Shown here piece by piece: positions 45,650-57,620 of a stretch of DNA of 64,000 bases. This DNA comes from Cynocephalus volans. Taxonomy: Eukaryota; Chordata; Mammalia; Dermoptera; Cynocephalidae. Location: the NCBI RefSeq assembly GCF_027409185.1, contig NC_084464.1, positions 44,367,095-44,431,094 of the forward strand. The letters run 5' to 3'. Position numbers and translations under genes: made by a program. The notes under the pieces were generated by a model. That model saw nothing but the letters and a program-made list of their open reading frames with translations, ran no database searches and had not been told where the DNA came from. Numbering within the stretch: the first letter of the stretch is position 1; every line of letters starts with the position of its first letter.

Positions 45650-47940
45650 TTCATTAGAAGGATTGTTTTAATTTAGTACTTAAAAATTTTGATCCAGTCA
45701 CATCTGAAATACTTTAATTGGGCCCTTATGGGAGCCGGCTCTGTGCTGGTCAGTGACGCGCTCACAGGTGTGAGCTCTGTAGGAGCATATATCTCTCTTG
45801 AAGACAGCTGTTTGAACAAGTGTGTGTGAGAGTGTGCTTAGGAATCAAGAGGATAGAGGAAAGATGATTGCAAGTCAGGAAACCTTTAATCTGGTCCTTA
45901 TTGCACCATTACTTAGTGCTGTACATTTAGAAAAATTACTTAACCTCTCACAGTTGAAATGAAGATATTGTGATCCCTCATGCATTTTTACACTGGAAAA
46001 TGCTGTGATTCTGTGGACACCTCAAGGAGCGGCCTCCCCTGGCAACTGATGATGTGACAGAATTATAGCTGCTGATTGGAGGGTATAATCTGTAGCTCTT
46101 TACAAGTAGGAATGTCTCTGATAAGCTAAAAGAAATGGAAAGTTAGTCAATATTTAACCTGAGTGAAAAGGTTTTTCAAGTTTGTCTCCAGATGCTGTCA
46201 CTGAGTATAGTGACACCTCCAGAATACACATAGGCAAGGGCTTGGAGGAGGACATTTATGTGGAATGGAGGGTCTAGAAGTTACCTTTGTATAGCATTTA
46301 ACCTAACAATGTGATGTCAACTGTCCAAATCAAAGTATGCCGGGAGGTGAGAGATAAATAGAGAACTCCAGGTCAGCCTTTGACACAACATCTCTGCTTT
46401 TAAATAATTAACATTTTATGTGAAAAAATGTTTAATCCCTTGATCCTGATTTCCAATATGATTTGCTCATTTTCTTGAGGATATGTCCCTTTATTGTTCC
46501 TCTTCTCATGCTTTATCCTAAGAAAAGATATAAGAAGACTTTGTTAATGCAAACATTATAGAATGTTCAGGAAATAGGACACTATGGAAAAACTAGAATT
46601 ACATCATTTGATGTAATCATATAATTGTAAGCATATAATTGCACTTTTAGATAATTATTACACATTGTATTACTATAAATGTATGTCTCAGATCCAGAAT
46701 GGACTTTTAAAAGACAACGATACATGTAAATGTCTGCACTAATTCACACTCTATCACTCTACGACAGTTCTGATAAACAGTCATTCTTTAGGTCTTATTT
46801 CTAGTGATAGGATAATCACCATGCTGCAACAAAAATGACAAAAATTTATAGAAGTATTTTTGAACATTTTACTTTGTACTCACAGTTAATTGCACTAATG
46901 CTTTTTAACAATATATTTTTATTTAATTTTCACTTCAGCTCGTTAAAATAAATACTCTATCAGTGCAGATGGAGAGAATAAATTGAGGGAGATTAAAGAA
47001 CTTTTGTAAGGATCCAAGGCTAGTAAATGGTATACTCCATATTGAACCAAGTTATATGTGATTACAAACCCCTGAAGATCAGCCATTATATCATATCACC
47101 TCACATTTTATTTCTAAAAACAATAATGTCCCTTATATTAAAACTATTTTTATCACTTTAATTCATGGATCTGCATATCAATAAGACTACTCCTTCTAAT
47201 AAACGGCAGTATTTTATATAATTTGGGGGCAGATGCTTTATAGCAATTCTAGCTCCCCAGACTGCCCTCACCAACATTGTTACCATCCTGTGGAAATGAC
47301 AAAATTTGTATTTACCTTATGTAATGACACCCATAGTTCCAGCATAAGTCTGTTTCTTATAAGAGATAACAATGGACTCAAAATTTTGAAATTCAATCTA
47401 TTTCAGTCATTATTTCAGGTTTCTCAGCATAATGTAGTGCAAGTTTGATTGTCTCAGAATAGAATAGAAATAATATTTCACTTACTTTGGAGAAATACAT
47501 TTCTATTCATGTGAAAAGTTTAAAATTTCTTGGAGCGGTTGGGTAGAAGTCACTACTATCCCTGGATTTGAGAATAAACTATGTCCCTAGAACCCAATGA
47601 TAATTCAGTGCTATTGACAATTGTGCAATTGCAACTAGGATAATATTACATTTAATTTGATGAACAGAAACTAAGAAGCTTACTCACAAACCAATTGTGA
47701 TGTGTGGTAATCTAGGAATGCCAAGCTAAGGTTCACCTTAGTATCACTGGATAAAAGGGTGGCAAAGAAAAGTAATTTTATATCAAGAACATACTGAAAT
47801 AGAGTTAAAGAGAACACTATCAAAACTTGTTTATATAAATTTGATGTACAATTTACAAATCACACAAATTTATGTTTAAAAAGAATGGCCAGTGTCTCTG
47901 AACTAAACTCTGTCATTTGCATACATTTATGAGTATCAAA
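45650..47940. other. upstream intergenic DNA with MIR fragments
   Basis: No gene. MIR-like pieces at about 45,865-46,010 ('agtcaggaaacctttaatc', 'ttacttaacctctcacagt') and about 46,900-47,060 ('taaattgagggagattaaag', 'aaggctagtaaatggtata'). The rest is unassigned. Confidence 0.5.
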
Positions 47941-47944
47941 GATT

Positions 47945-48322
47945 TATCTTAATCCATTTGTGCTACTATAACAAAATACCATAGACTAGGTAATTTATAA
48001 AGACAAGAAATTTATTTCTCACAGTTCTAAAGACTGGGAAGTCCAAAATCAAGGCACTGGTAGGTTCAATGTCTGGTGAGGGGACCAGTGGAGACTTTAA
48101 GACGGCACCTTGTGGCTGCATCCTACCAGGGAATGCTGTGTCCTTACATGGTGAAAGGCAGACAGGCAAAAGGCCAAATGCTGTGTGGAGTCTCTTTTCC
48201 AAGGGGATTAACCCTATTCATGAGGGAGGAACCCTCGTGGCCTAATCACCTCTCATGACCATCATATTGGCCATTAAGTTTTAACACCTGAATTTTGGAG
48301 GAGACACATTCAAATCATAGCA
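47945..48322 (-). mobile_element. MaLR LTR (MST-like), antisense
   Basis: 'ctataacaaaataccatag', 'actaggtaatttataaag', 'tctggtgaggggaccagtg', 'gctgtgtccttacatgg' and 'attcaaatcatagca' in order. Borders approximate. Confidence 0.85.
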
Positions 48323-48329
48323 GATGTGC

Positions 48330-50760
48330 TGCTTTAAATGTAACATCTCAAACTTTTCTTCAATATTGATTCAATATAAAGATAAATCAGGTAAAACAAT
48401 GGAGCAACTGCTATCAAACCATCAATCCTACAGGTGATCTCTAGGCTAAACTTCTTTGCTGAAAGCAAGAGGAGAAGCAGTCCTCTCAGCCTGTGCTGTG
48501 TGAGAGAGGTGTCACATAAGAGCTTATTTCCTGAGGAAAAGGTGGTTAAATTGGTTTGCAGAGGAAAGTGGTCATCAGCACAGAATTTCTACAGACTCCG
48601 ATCTTGATGCATGAGACCATAGGTTTGTTTTTATGGGAAATAAATCACAACACTCTTGGGAACATGCAAGTAAAATCAAGTTGTTTTGTTGCACAACAGG
48701 CAGGTGGAAATTTGTAGCATTACAAAGTGTCTTGAGTCCTACCAATTGTCACAGAATGAGATTCATTTGTAGTAAGCCTGAAAGTTTGCAATATATCTTG
48801 GAAAAAATGGACATTTTTACTTGTCAGCAAGCCAGTTATTATCAGAATACCCAAGTAGTCTCAGAATATTCTCAGGAGCTTTTGGAAAGCAACCACCACT
48901 CTTCTGGAATGTAAAGTAAAAAGGTTACTGGTCTCTGTATCTAAGGAAAAAAATAATAAGAAGAAATGGATGAACAGAGCCAATTTCTTTTTACCATGGA
49001 AGATAAGAATTTCTAGCATTACTAATTATTTCTAGCATCCCATAGGTTCATTCCATAGGTTACATAAGCAAGATAAGGAAGGAAAACTTGGTGCTATTAC
49101 ACATCCATCCAGAGATGCCAGAGATGATCTGGGTGCAAAAGATACCCTGTCAGTATCTGTAGTTGAGAATTTAGGACCCGATCTTAAAGAAAAAGCTGTC
49201 AGAAGAGTCTGGCCAGTTGTTAAAGTCAGAACAGAGGTACCAGTTAATAAAAAATGATCTAAATCAAGGCTACATTATTAAACAGAGGAAAATGCTTTTC
49301 AATAGCCATGGCAGAAGATAGTATAAGTATTATTCAAAATTTTAAGCTTATCTAGAAGTGAGGAATTCTTATTCCTTTTACAATTTCTAAAGCTATGAAT
49401 AACACAAAAGCATATAAGAAGGAGCCCTAAAGGCAAATAACTCTGCCATCTGGGCAAAATATATAGCAGCTGGTTTATTTTCACTCCAGAGCACGATTTA
49501 AAAATAAAATTCTTTTAACTGTCCTGGTTGGGTTGAATATTTAAAAAGCACTGCAACTCTGCAACATTTACATCAGTGCTATTGCTGATAGTAATTGCCA
49601 TATTGTTAATCAAGACCCTGTTCTTTTACCTATAGTTTTTCAGCCATGTAACTTCAGACCATCAGAAACAAACTTGTGCTTTCATATGGGCAATTCACTG
49701 GAGCGTTTACCTAGATAGGCTTCTAAGGTTGCCTCTAGTTCATCTCAATAATTACAAGACAGGGTCACTACCATGACAAAGATTAAAATCGTTGAGTTGT
49801 AAAATTCTAGATGGGTTCAGAAACGTTCAAGTGGGTCATGAAACGTTGGGAGAAATTTGTGGCATGCGGAAATCTCTGTCACACCTCTGACAGATCACGG
49901 TTATAATATCACCTATGAAGTCTAAATATAAAACTTGAGAAAGTGATGAGATGTACTCTCACGGTCCACAGGTTCTCTAACTAAGGAGGGTTGGAAATTG
50001 TAACTGCACAAATTTGCCTGACATGATTCAGAAGGCTTGTCACAATTCAGACCAATCTCATGGAGCACAAATTGATAGTCCTCTCTGTATTGGACCTCTA
50101 GATTTGAAATTTATATCCAGGTAGAAACGTAGAAGCCTTCCAGAATTGCAATCTGATGTAGTCTCCTAAGGGTTCAGTGAAAATGTCCTTAAAATACTAA
50201 GTTTCACATTTCTTGGTGACCCTGTAACCTTTGTATAGAGAAGCACTGAGTTCCACTGGAAAGCAGGTTGTTGTCATAGTGTCCACAGGTGCCTTTTGCA
50301 TGGATTCAACAGAGTAAACATCAACTTGCCATGTACCCTGATCAGAGAGATAAAAAATATAATTGGTAGGAATACCGTTACCCCTAATGGTGTCTGAATA
50401 TTATTCACAAACCCACCAAAAATTGGTGTCTAAGACTGACAGTAGGGGAGTAATGAAGTGCTCTCTAAGGTAAGAAGCCTTATGCAAGAGGAAACCTTTT
50501 GTGTAAGTACCTCAAGAGGCATCTCTGGGTCTCAGCTCCTATGGAGAGTCTGAGGTTGAGTGTTGTCTTTTAGCATCATCTTCAGTTCAGTTTCCTATCT
50601 TAAGCATGGAGCTCTGAAGATCATATTTTGATAATGTTTGTTATAAAACTGGCCTGAAATAACTGGGTCACAATTTTTTGATCTTTTCACAATAGCAGAT
50701 GTAGCAAACATGAAAAGAAACAGCCATTAAACTCAAAGGTAATTTTGTTATCGTTAATCA
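48330..50760. other. unassigned intergenic DNA
   Basis: About 2.4 kb without a recognisable gene or repeat. Only short open frames. Confidence 0.4.
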
Positions 50761-50768
50761 TTATAGTA

Positions 50769-51117
50769 TCATTCCCCAAACAGGGGCCATGAGCCATCCC
50801 AGTGGCGTGAAAATATAGATATACCACAACCATATACAGTCACCATTTGCAAGAAGGTGCAGAATTCCAATATGGTACCATGGTAGCCATCTGCTGGTAA
50901 CAGGTCAATTGTTGCGCTTATAACAACTGAACCCATACCCGAGCCGGCCAGCCAGATGGTAGTGTGAGGTACTGAGGAGGTTGAAGAATGCTCCATGAGC
51001 ACTGATGATGCTGCCCACCCCCTTCTGGAAATAGCTTCTGGAACCAATGAAACACCAAGTCACATATTCAAGAAGCTCAAAATATCCCAAGCAGTACAAA
51101 TAAAAAGGAAAACACAC
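50769..51117 (-). pseudogene. possible coding remnant, family unknown
   Basis: Two overlapping - strand frames (51,117-50,905 and 51,047-50,769) carry hydrophobic, membrane-protein-like residues (CLGYFELLEYVTW; WLAGSGMGSVV). The switch between them could be a frameshift in an old processed pseudogene. I do not recognise the family. No intron, polyA tail or start context supports it. Confidence 0.25.
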
Positions 51118-51129
51118 TAGGAATACCCT

Positions 51130-51560
51130 AGTAAAAACATAGAATACCTAAGACAAAGAGAATACCTTAAAAGCAGCTAGGGGCTGGGGTTGTAGGGAGA
51201 ACTGATTATTTTCAAACAGTGAAAGTTAGACTAACTGATGAGTTTTTACAGCAATAGTGGAAGTCAGGAATAGTGCAGTTAGGTTTTCAGATGAGATTGG
51301 GTACGTTCAGGGTGGTATGGCTGAGACTACAGTTATGTTTTCAGTATGCTCAATGAAAATACCAGCCCAGTGGAATTTTATACCCAGTGACTGCATCTTT
51401 CAAGAATAAGGAAAAGTTTCAAATAAACAAAAATTAAGATCATTTGCCAAGAGGTTTTACTTAAGCTCTTTTGTATGAATTTTGGAAACAACAATGGTCA
51501 GTTAGGACATTTTAAACACATTTTTTCCCCTTTGTGGTTCTTCTTCTCACTTTCTTCTTC
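51130..51560. other. unassigned intergenic DNA
   Basis: Nothing recognised. Confidence 0.4.
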
Positions 51561-51563
51561 TTC

Positions 51564-51655
51564 TTTTTTTTTTTGGTGGCTGGCCAGTATGAGGATCTGA
51601 ATCCTAGACCTTTGTGTTATCAGCACCACAGTCTAACCAAGGGAGCTAACCAGCC
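51564..51655 (-). mobile_element. tRNA-derived SINE, antisense
   Basis: Poly-T at left (the A tail on -). On -, it starts ggctggttagctcccttgg and has gtggtgctgataacac and ggattcagatcc, matching the tRNA-Ile shape of the SINE at 11,169. Internal polymerase III A- and B-box positions are recognisable. Confidence 0.8.
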
Positions 51656-51659
51656 AACC

Positions 51660-52195
51660 CTGCCGAGAGATTTTAATGAAGAATGTTCTAAAGGGTGTAT
51701 GTCAGTAAGAAGGAAAGTAAACCCAAATAAAAAGTCTGAGGTGAAAGGAGAAGTGAAGAAGAAACAAAATGGTAAATACGTGGGTCAGTGTAAAATACAT
51801 CAACTTATAAATATATAAATTTATAAAACAATACCAATATCGTCTTGTGGAGTTTTAAAATAATATATAATTAATATAGTAATTATATTATGTTACATAA
51901 TTAAATAATTGATTGATATATTATTATATAATAATATATAAATTAAGAGGAGACATAAGGTGTTAACGTATTCTAAGATTCTTATATTATCCAAGAACTG
52001 GGTAAGGATATTGATTCAATTTGGATTTAAGTGTATATGTTGTCCTAGTATGAGCACCAAATAATAGAAACAATGTAGAACTCCCAAACTTGCAGGAAAA
52101 ATAAAGGAATTATAAATATCTACATCACTCAGCTATAGTATTTCCTGTCTGCATTCTACATCTCTGTGGATCACTCCCTTAATGATAGACATTAC

Positions 52196-52233
<38 letters not shown>

Positions 52234-53283
52234 AAATAACTTTAATCAATCTGAATACAAAAACTTACACATATAACATTTTCCTTATCATTTCATTTTT
52301 TTTACTGTTGCCCAAGTGTCTCTAACCTCCAAAACTAATGAATAAATATACATCTTATAAGTTTTACACCCTATTGTAATTTATGATTTGTTCTTTGGAG
52401 AATAAAATGGTCGAATGTTAAGTTAAAAAAATATAAAAGATTACTAAAATATTTATAATTGTGACTAACCCCTTCAATACAAAAAAGAAAAAAAAAAGAA
52501 GTTAAAAACTGATTACTCTTTTTAAACTCTTTAAAGAGAAATGAAGTAAATTTCATTTCATGGTTCAATCTACTTCCTTAAATAATCTGACTTGACAAAC
52601 TGTTTAGAAGTCAGTTCACAAATAGCGTTCTCTTTGTTTGCAAATGAGACTGAGAATTTCAGCTAACAAACAACTTGGTCAGATTAATTTTCCTTCTTTA
52701 TGTAATAGGAAAATAGACCTGTGTTTCAGAATTCTTGGAATACTAATTAATGTGATTTATGGCATTGTAGAAATCTAAACTAATTGTCCATGAGTCTTAC
52801 AAATCAAAGGCAGTGGCCTGGATCCCTGTAACTGACTCTTCTAGTGCTCACTGATAAAGTCTTTACTTAACAGAAGAGTCACCAGGAACCTGGGAAATCT
52901 GTATTTGAAAGAGAACGTTGTCTTGTTTCTCTTTTCACAGGCCCCTCCCTTTCCCCCTGACTTCTTAGGAGTCCTGTATTAGTAAATCAGGTTTCTGGAT
53001 TTGGCGATAGAAAATGAGAAAAACAAGGCAGCGAGGGACACTGAGCCTGAAACTCCAGAGGCTGCTGGAAGAATGTGGCAGGAGAGGCTAAGCCTATGTA
53101 ACGAAGAACGTGTGGTAGACGGGAGGGGACAGAGCTCCGAAAAGTCCTGTGGATGGGAAAGTATGCTGGAAAATAAATCTTACACACACTGTCGAATGAA
53201 AGAAAATGGGATAAAATGAGAAAAGCAGCATAAAGATTGCTAGGTTAAATATGCTTTGTTTTTATTTTGAGAAAGGCAAGCTA
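51660..53283. other. AT-rich intergenic DNA with a 32-nt A run
   Basis: Strongly AT-rich at 51,800-51,950. An A run lies at about 52,200-52,231. No gene or named repeat. Confidence 0.5.
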
Positions 53284-53301
53284 AAGATTTAAATTATTTC
53301 T
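53284..53301. repeat. 18-bp target-site duplication, left
   Basis: aagatttaaattatttct, identical to 55,360-55,377. It defines composite B as a single complete insertion. Confidence 0.93.
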
Positions 53302-55359
53302 TTTTTTTCTTTAAATTTATTTTATTTATTGAATCAAAATCGATTATACATATTTTTGGGGTTGAACATTGAGATATGTTGATTAAATCAATATTGCTAG
53401 CATATATATTGTTACAAATCGTAATTATTCTGTATGCTTCTTGTCCAATCTCTCCCCTTCCCTCATTCCCTCCTCCTCCCCCCTCTAATTGCCCTAGATT
53501 TCTTCTCTCCTTCTGAAAGAATAATGGTTACTCTGTTAACTTGTTGCCTAGATGATCTGTCCAATGTGATCAGGTCCCCCAATATTATCATAGAGCGGCT
53601 GCTTCTTCTGTCACTCTGAAATGGGTTTTGTGGAAAGAGACATCCTCTTCTTTTCTTTGTCTCTGCTGGTGACTCTTCTTGTGTGAATGCACTCCAGTGG
53701 TTGGCGGACCATCTGCGTGGTGGCTGTGGTGTCTAGCCACTTTTGCAGCAGCTATGGTTATTGTGGTGGCTGTGGTGGGCCACCCACATGGAGGTGCTGT
53801 TTTTGGCATGCTCCTTGGCACTGGCGGTATGCTTGGTTGTGGGATGTGTTTGGTTCCCTTCTCCATACCTCTGGTCCCTGGGCAGGCCCCAAGGCGCTGG
53901 CGCCATGTGCCTGGTTGTGGGAGAGAGGTCCAGTCCCCTTTTCCTTGCCTCTGGTCCCTGGGTGGGCCTGGAGGTACTGGTATGGTAGGCCTTGTTGTGG
54001 GAGGAGGGTCTGGTTCCTGGCTCCATGCCTCAGGTCACTGGGTGCGACCCAAGGCACTGGCTTGGTGTGCCTGGTTGTGGGAGAGAGGTCCAGTCCCCTT
54101 CTCCATACCCTGGGTCCTGGGTGGGCTCTGAGGTGCTGGCATGGTGTGCCTGGTTGTGGGAGAGAGGTCCGGTCCCCTTCTCCATGCTTCACATCCCCAG
54201 GCAGGCCCTGAAGCACTGGTGCAGTGTGCCTCATTGTGGGAGAGAGGTCTGGCCCCCAACTCCATACCCCAGGTCCCTGGGTGGGCCCCAAGGTGCTGGC
54301 TCAGTGTACCTGGTTGTGGGAGGGTGGTCCGGTCCCCTTCTCCATGCCCTGGGTTCCTGGGTGGGCTCTGAGGTGCTGGCATGTTGTGCCTGGTTGTGGG
54401 AGGGTGGTCCAGTCCCCGACTCCATACCCCGGATCCCTGGGTGAGCCCCAAGGCGCTGGCTCAGTGTGCCTGGTTGTGGGAGAGAGGTCTGGTCCTCTTC
54501 TCCATGCTTCAGGTCCCCAGGCTGGCCCCAAGGCACTGGTGCAGTTAGCCTGGAAGTGGGAGTGGGGTCTGGTCCCCAGATCCAAGTCTCCAGTTCCCAT
54601 GCAGGCCCCAAGGTGCTGGTGGTGTGTGCCTGGGACAGAACTAATTTTTTGTCCTTTGCTTCTAACATGGGGGAACTTCCTGTGGGAACCAGTACTTGAG
54701 CTGTGTGGTTGTTTAAATTGCTACTCTGCTGCTGTTTCCTTAGGGAAGGCTTTTTAGGCAGCTCAGGGTTTAATGGTTGACCTTATAGGTACTTCCAGCT
54801 CTCCAGAGACCCAGTGGATCTGTTTTCTGTAGAATCTCTGATCTGGGCTTGAGTTTTTTCATCAAACTGCACCCCAGGCAATTCTGCATTCCTGACCAGT
54901 CTCCTCTGAGTGCTCCTGCGCTGACTGGGGGGTAGATAGGCTGTCCTTGCTGTGTCCCAGTGTTCCCCTGGTGGGCCTGTCTCCCCCACCACCTGTGCTA
55001 CAAACACTTCCCATGGGACCGGCCCTGTGCCGGTCCCTTGCAATGACTCACCAGCCTCTGAATGGCTCCCCTTTTTCAGCTGTTCTGGCACTTCGCTCCT
55101 ATGTGGGTCCACGTGAACCCTATTAGTGGTCTTGCTATCCTGGGGGCCACCAAGGCCCTCTTCTCCCTTGCTGCCTCCACGTAACTCCATCTGAAGGGCA
55201 CAGCTGCAGCTTCTGCCAGCTCCTGCTCCTGCGCTCATCAGCTCGAGCCTTAAAGCAGCTTGGCCCGAAATGCTCAGAGCAGCTTTTTCTTTCTCTCATC
55301 TTAGTTTCTCCTGCCTTCATGAACTCCGTAGGTCCCTCCTCTTCCCCTGAGCTCCAGCC
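53302..55359 (-). mobile_element. composite B: L1-like 5'UTR + 80-bp VNTR + L1 3'UTR + A tail, no ORFs
   Basis: Read on -, 55,359 to about 54,640 is L1-like 5'UTR homologous to composite A (5'-truncated by about 110 bp relative to it). 54,640-53,830 is a VNTR of 80-bp units, and 53,830-53,640 is unmatched GC-rich sequence. About 53,600-53,330 is an L1-type 3'UTR with a G-rich polypurine tract (gaggggggaggaggaggga), ending in an A-rich tail at 53,302. It contains neither L1 ORF. The perfect 18-bp flanking duplication and tail show it moved by L1-type target-primed reverse transcription. Its parts are arranged like an SVA/LAVA-type composite, but they come from L1. Confidence 0.85.
53830..54640. 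repeat. VNTR, 80-bp unit, about 10 copies
   Basis: The anchor 'ttgtggg' (or its close variant) recurs at 53,837, 53,915, 53,995, 54,075, 54,154, 54,234, 54,314, 54,394, 54,474 and 54,554: steps of 78-80 bp. Unit landmarks are gagagaggtccagtcccctt, ctccatgcc, ccctgggtgggcccc and aaggcgctgg. Different from the 105-bp unit of composite A. Confidence 0.96.
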
Positions 55360-55377
55360 AAGATTTAAATTATTTCT
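55360..55377. repeat. 18-bp target-site duplication, right
   Basis: Identical to 53,284-53,301. Confidence 0.93.
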
Positions 55378-55379
55378 AA

Positions 55380-55985
55380 AAACACTTCCAGCAGGGGTAG
55401 GGGCCTGTGAAGGCACTGTATGTAATATCTGAAAGGATATTCTCTCCAACTATCAGCCATGCTTATGTCTGAGAAAGCAGATGAGAAACTGCAGGTTGGG
55501 GCTTTTATATTAGAAATCAAACATTCCTGACTTGCTTAAATTATTGCAATGAACATGCAAAAATTTTATGAATAAACCATAAAAAACCCAGTAAAACCAA
55601 AGATGGTAGAATTACTGTATGTGCCTTACCTTTAGCTCTGAAATCTCTGGGACCAAATACAATAGAAAAATATAATGGATTTTAATCCTTCTCCTGTCTC
55701 ATCAATGGGAGCATATCAGTTCTTCAAGAGGTATTTGCTTTTTATGCTTCCAATTAAAAATTCCATGGGTTTATATTATAGCCTCAATAAATAATATACA
55801 GATTTTGAAAAATGAAACAACTGTTTTCCAAAAGTAATAGAAACATTTAAAAATGGCCATATCTTTTATTAGTCTTTGATGAAAGATTAGCATGTGAAAT
55901 GAAAATGTAATTCAGGGAAGACATTTCACAGGGTCATCTATTTATTCAAGCTTGAGGTAATTTTCTTTCATAATAAAATTTATCA
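55380..55985. other. unassigned AT-rich intergenic DNA
   Basis: Nothing recognised. Confidence 0.4.
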
Positions 55986-55986
55986 A

Positions 55987-56071
55987 ATATAGGGGTACTT
56001 CAAAAGTTCATGGAAAGATTAGTATTATCTTTTAATTCTACTTTTCCACAAACCTTTTGAAGTATCCTCGT
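55987..56071. mobile_element. mariner-type MITE, intact palindrome
   Basis: About 80 bp. The left end ggggtacttcaaaagttcat and the right end ccttttgaagtatcctc are near-perfect inverted repeats around a short AT-rich middle. Related to the split copy at 27,209-27,696. Confidence 0.75.
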
Positions 56072-56479
56072 ATATTAAATTAATTTAGGCAATATATTGT
56101 GTGTATGTTGTTATAAATTTTAATGTACTATAAATTAAAACCATTTAATAAAATATATAATTTTAAAACATTATCATTTGGTTCTATATGTCTGAGATTA
56201 CTTTATTCACGGGTGAATTCAATTCTTAACTAATATAGTATACAACTTTGATAATATTTAAAAATATCTAGAAGCAGGAGGAAAGAGAAAAACAAAAGCA
56301 GCATTCTTCTAATCTGCTTTTCTACATGGGAGAGTATTTTTCTTCAATCAAATAACATGTATTTAGTGTTATGTTTTATAAGTTTAAAATACACAGCCAT
56401 AGAATTAAGTACAGTAAACTACACAGTCTTTCATCAAAGTGGGAAAATCGATTAAATTTTGTTCTTGGTAAAAAGAGAG

Positions 56480-57090
56480 AAATTCAATAAGAAATACAGT
56501 CCCCCAAAATAAACATAGTAAAAAAGATAAGAGATATTGTGTGTGACAAAAAATACAGGTGGCTTATTTCACTCAGCAAATGTCCTTCAGTTTCCTCCAT
56601 GTTGTGACAAAATAGCAGGATTTTCTTCTTTTTTAAGACTGGATAGTGTTCCATTGAGTGTATAAACCACATTTTCTTTATCCATTCATCTGTTGACAGA
56701 CAGTTTGGTTGTTTCCGTATCCTGGCTACCATGAACCATGCTGCAATGAACATGGGAGTGCAGATATCTCTCTGAGATTCTGATTTCAATTTTCTTGGAT
56801 AAACACCCAGAAGTGGGATTGCTGGATCATGTGACAGTTCTATTTGGAATTTTTAAAGGAATCTCTACACCGTTTTCCATAGCTGCTGCACTGTTTTACA
56901 TTCCCACTTACAGTGGGCAAGGGTTACAATTTCTCCACAACCACACCAACACTTACTTTTATGTATGTGTGTTTTAAATAGCCATTCCACATGTGTGAAG
57001 TGATATCTCATTGTAGTTTTGATTTCCCTGATAGTGAATGATGTTGATCATCCTTTCATGTACCTGTTGGCCATTAGTCTATTTCTTTCT
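56480..57090 (-). mobile_element. L1 ORF2 3' part, antisense, left of LTR
   Basis: Complement of L1 ORF2 end: 'tttcctccatgttgtgaca', 'tgctgcaatgaacatggga', 'gggattgctggatcatgtg'. Continues after the LTR at about 57,435-57,620. Confidence 0.85.
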
Positions 57091-57432
57091 TAGTCTGTTC
57101 AGGATGCTATAGCAAAATATCATAGGCTGGTGGCTTAACCAACAGACATGCATTTCTCACTCTTCTGGAGGCTGGGAAGTCCCAGATTAAGGTGCTGGCA
57201 GAGTCACTGTATAGCAAAGGCCCACTTCCTGGTTCATGGACTATCATCACTTGCTGTGTCCTCGCAGCAAGGGCACTGATAAGGGCACTGATCCCATGCA
57301 CAAGGACTCCACCCTCACGACCTAATCAACTCCCAAAGGCCCCACCTCTTAATACCATCATCCGTCATATTGTGGGTTAAGATTTAACTTAAGAATTGGG
57401 GGCGGGGCAGGTGCAAACATAAAATCTGTAAC
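57090..57432 (-). mobile_element. MaLR LTR (MST-like) inside L1
   Basis: 'gctatagcaaaatatcatagg', 'ctggaggctgggaagtccca', 'cctaatcaactcccaaagg' and 'ggccccacctcttaatacc' in order. It splits the antisense L1. Confidence 0.8.
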
Positions 57433-57434
57433 AT

Positions 57435-57620
57435 TTTCTTTGGAGAAATGTCTGTTTAAGTTCTTTGCCCATTTTAAAAATTAGATTATTTAACTTTTTT
57501 ATTAAGTTGTAAGAGTTTCTTATATATTTTTGGAATTAACCCTCATCAGCTGTATAGTTGGCAAGTATTTTCTCCCATACTGCAGGTTGCCTTTTCATTT
57601 TGTTTATTGTTTCCTTTGCT
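57435..57620 (-). mobile_element. L1 ORF2 part, antisense, right of LTR
   Basis: 'agtttcttatatatttttgg' and 'ttggcaagtattttctccca' are typical antisense L1. Ends where a sense L1 begins. Confidence 0.8.

Noticed and set aside
53830-54640. CRISPR-like look of regularly spaced repeats
   Set aside because: The whole 80-bp unit repeats, with no unique spacers; eukaryotic context.
53679-54757. Several open frames of 140-180 codons over the 80-bp array
   Set aside because: They occur on both strands and in all frames, follow the tandem unit, and have no start context or family. They are better explained by GC-rich repeat composition.
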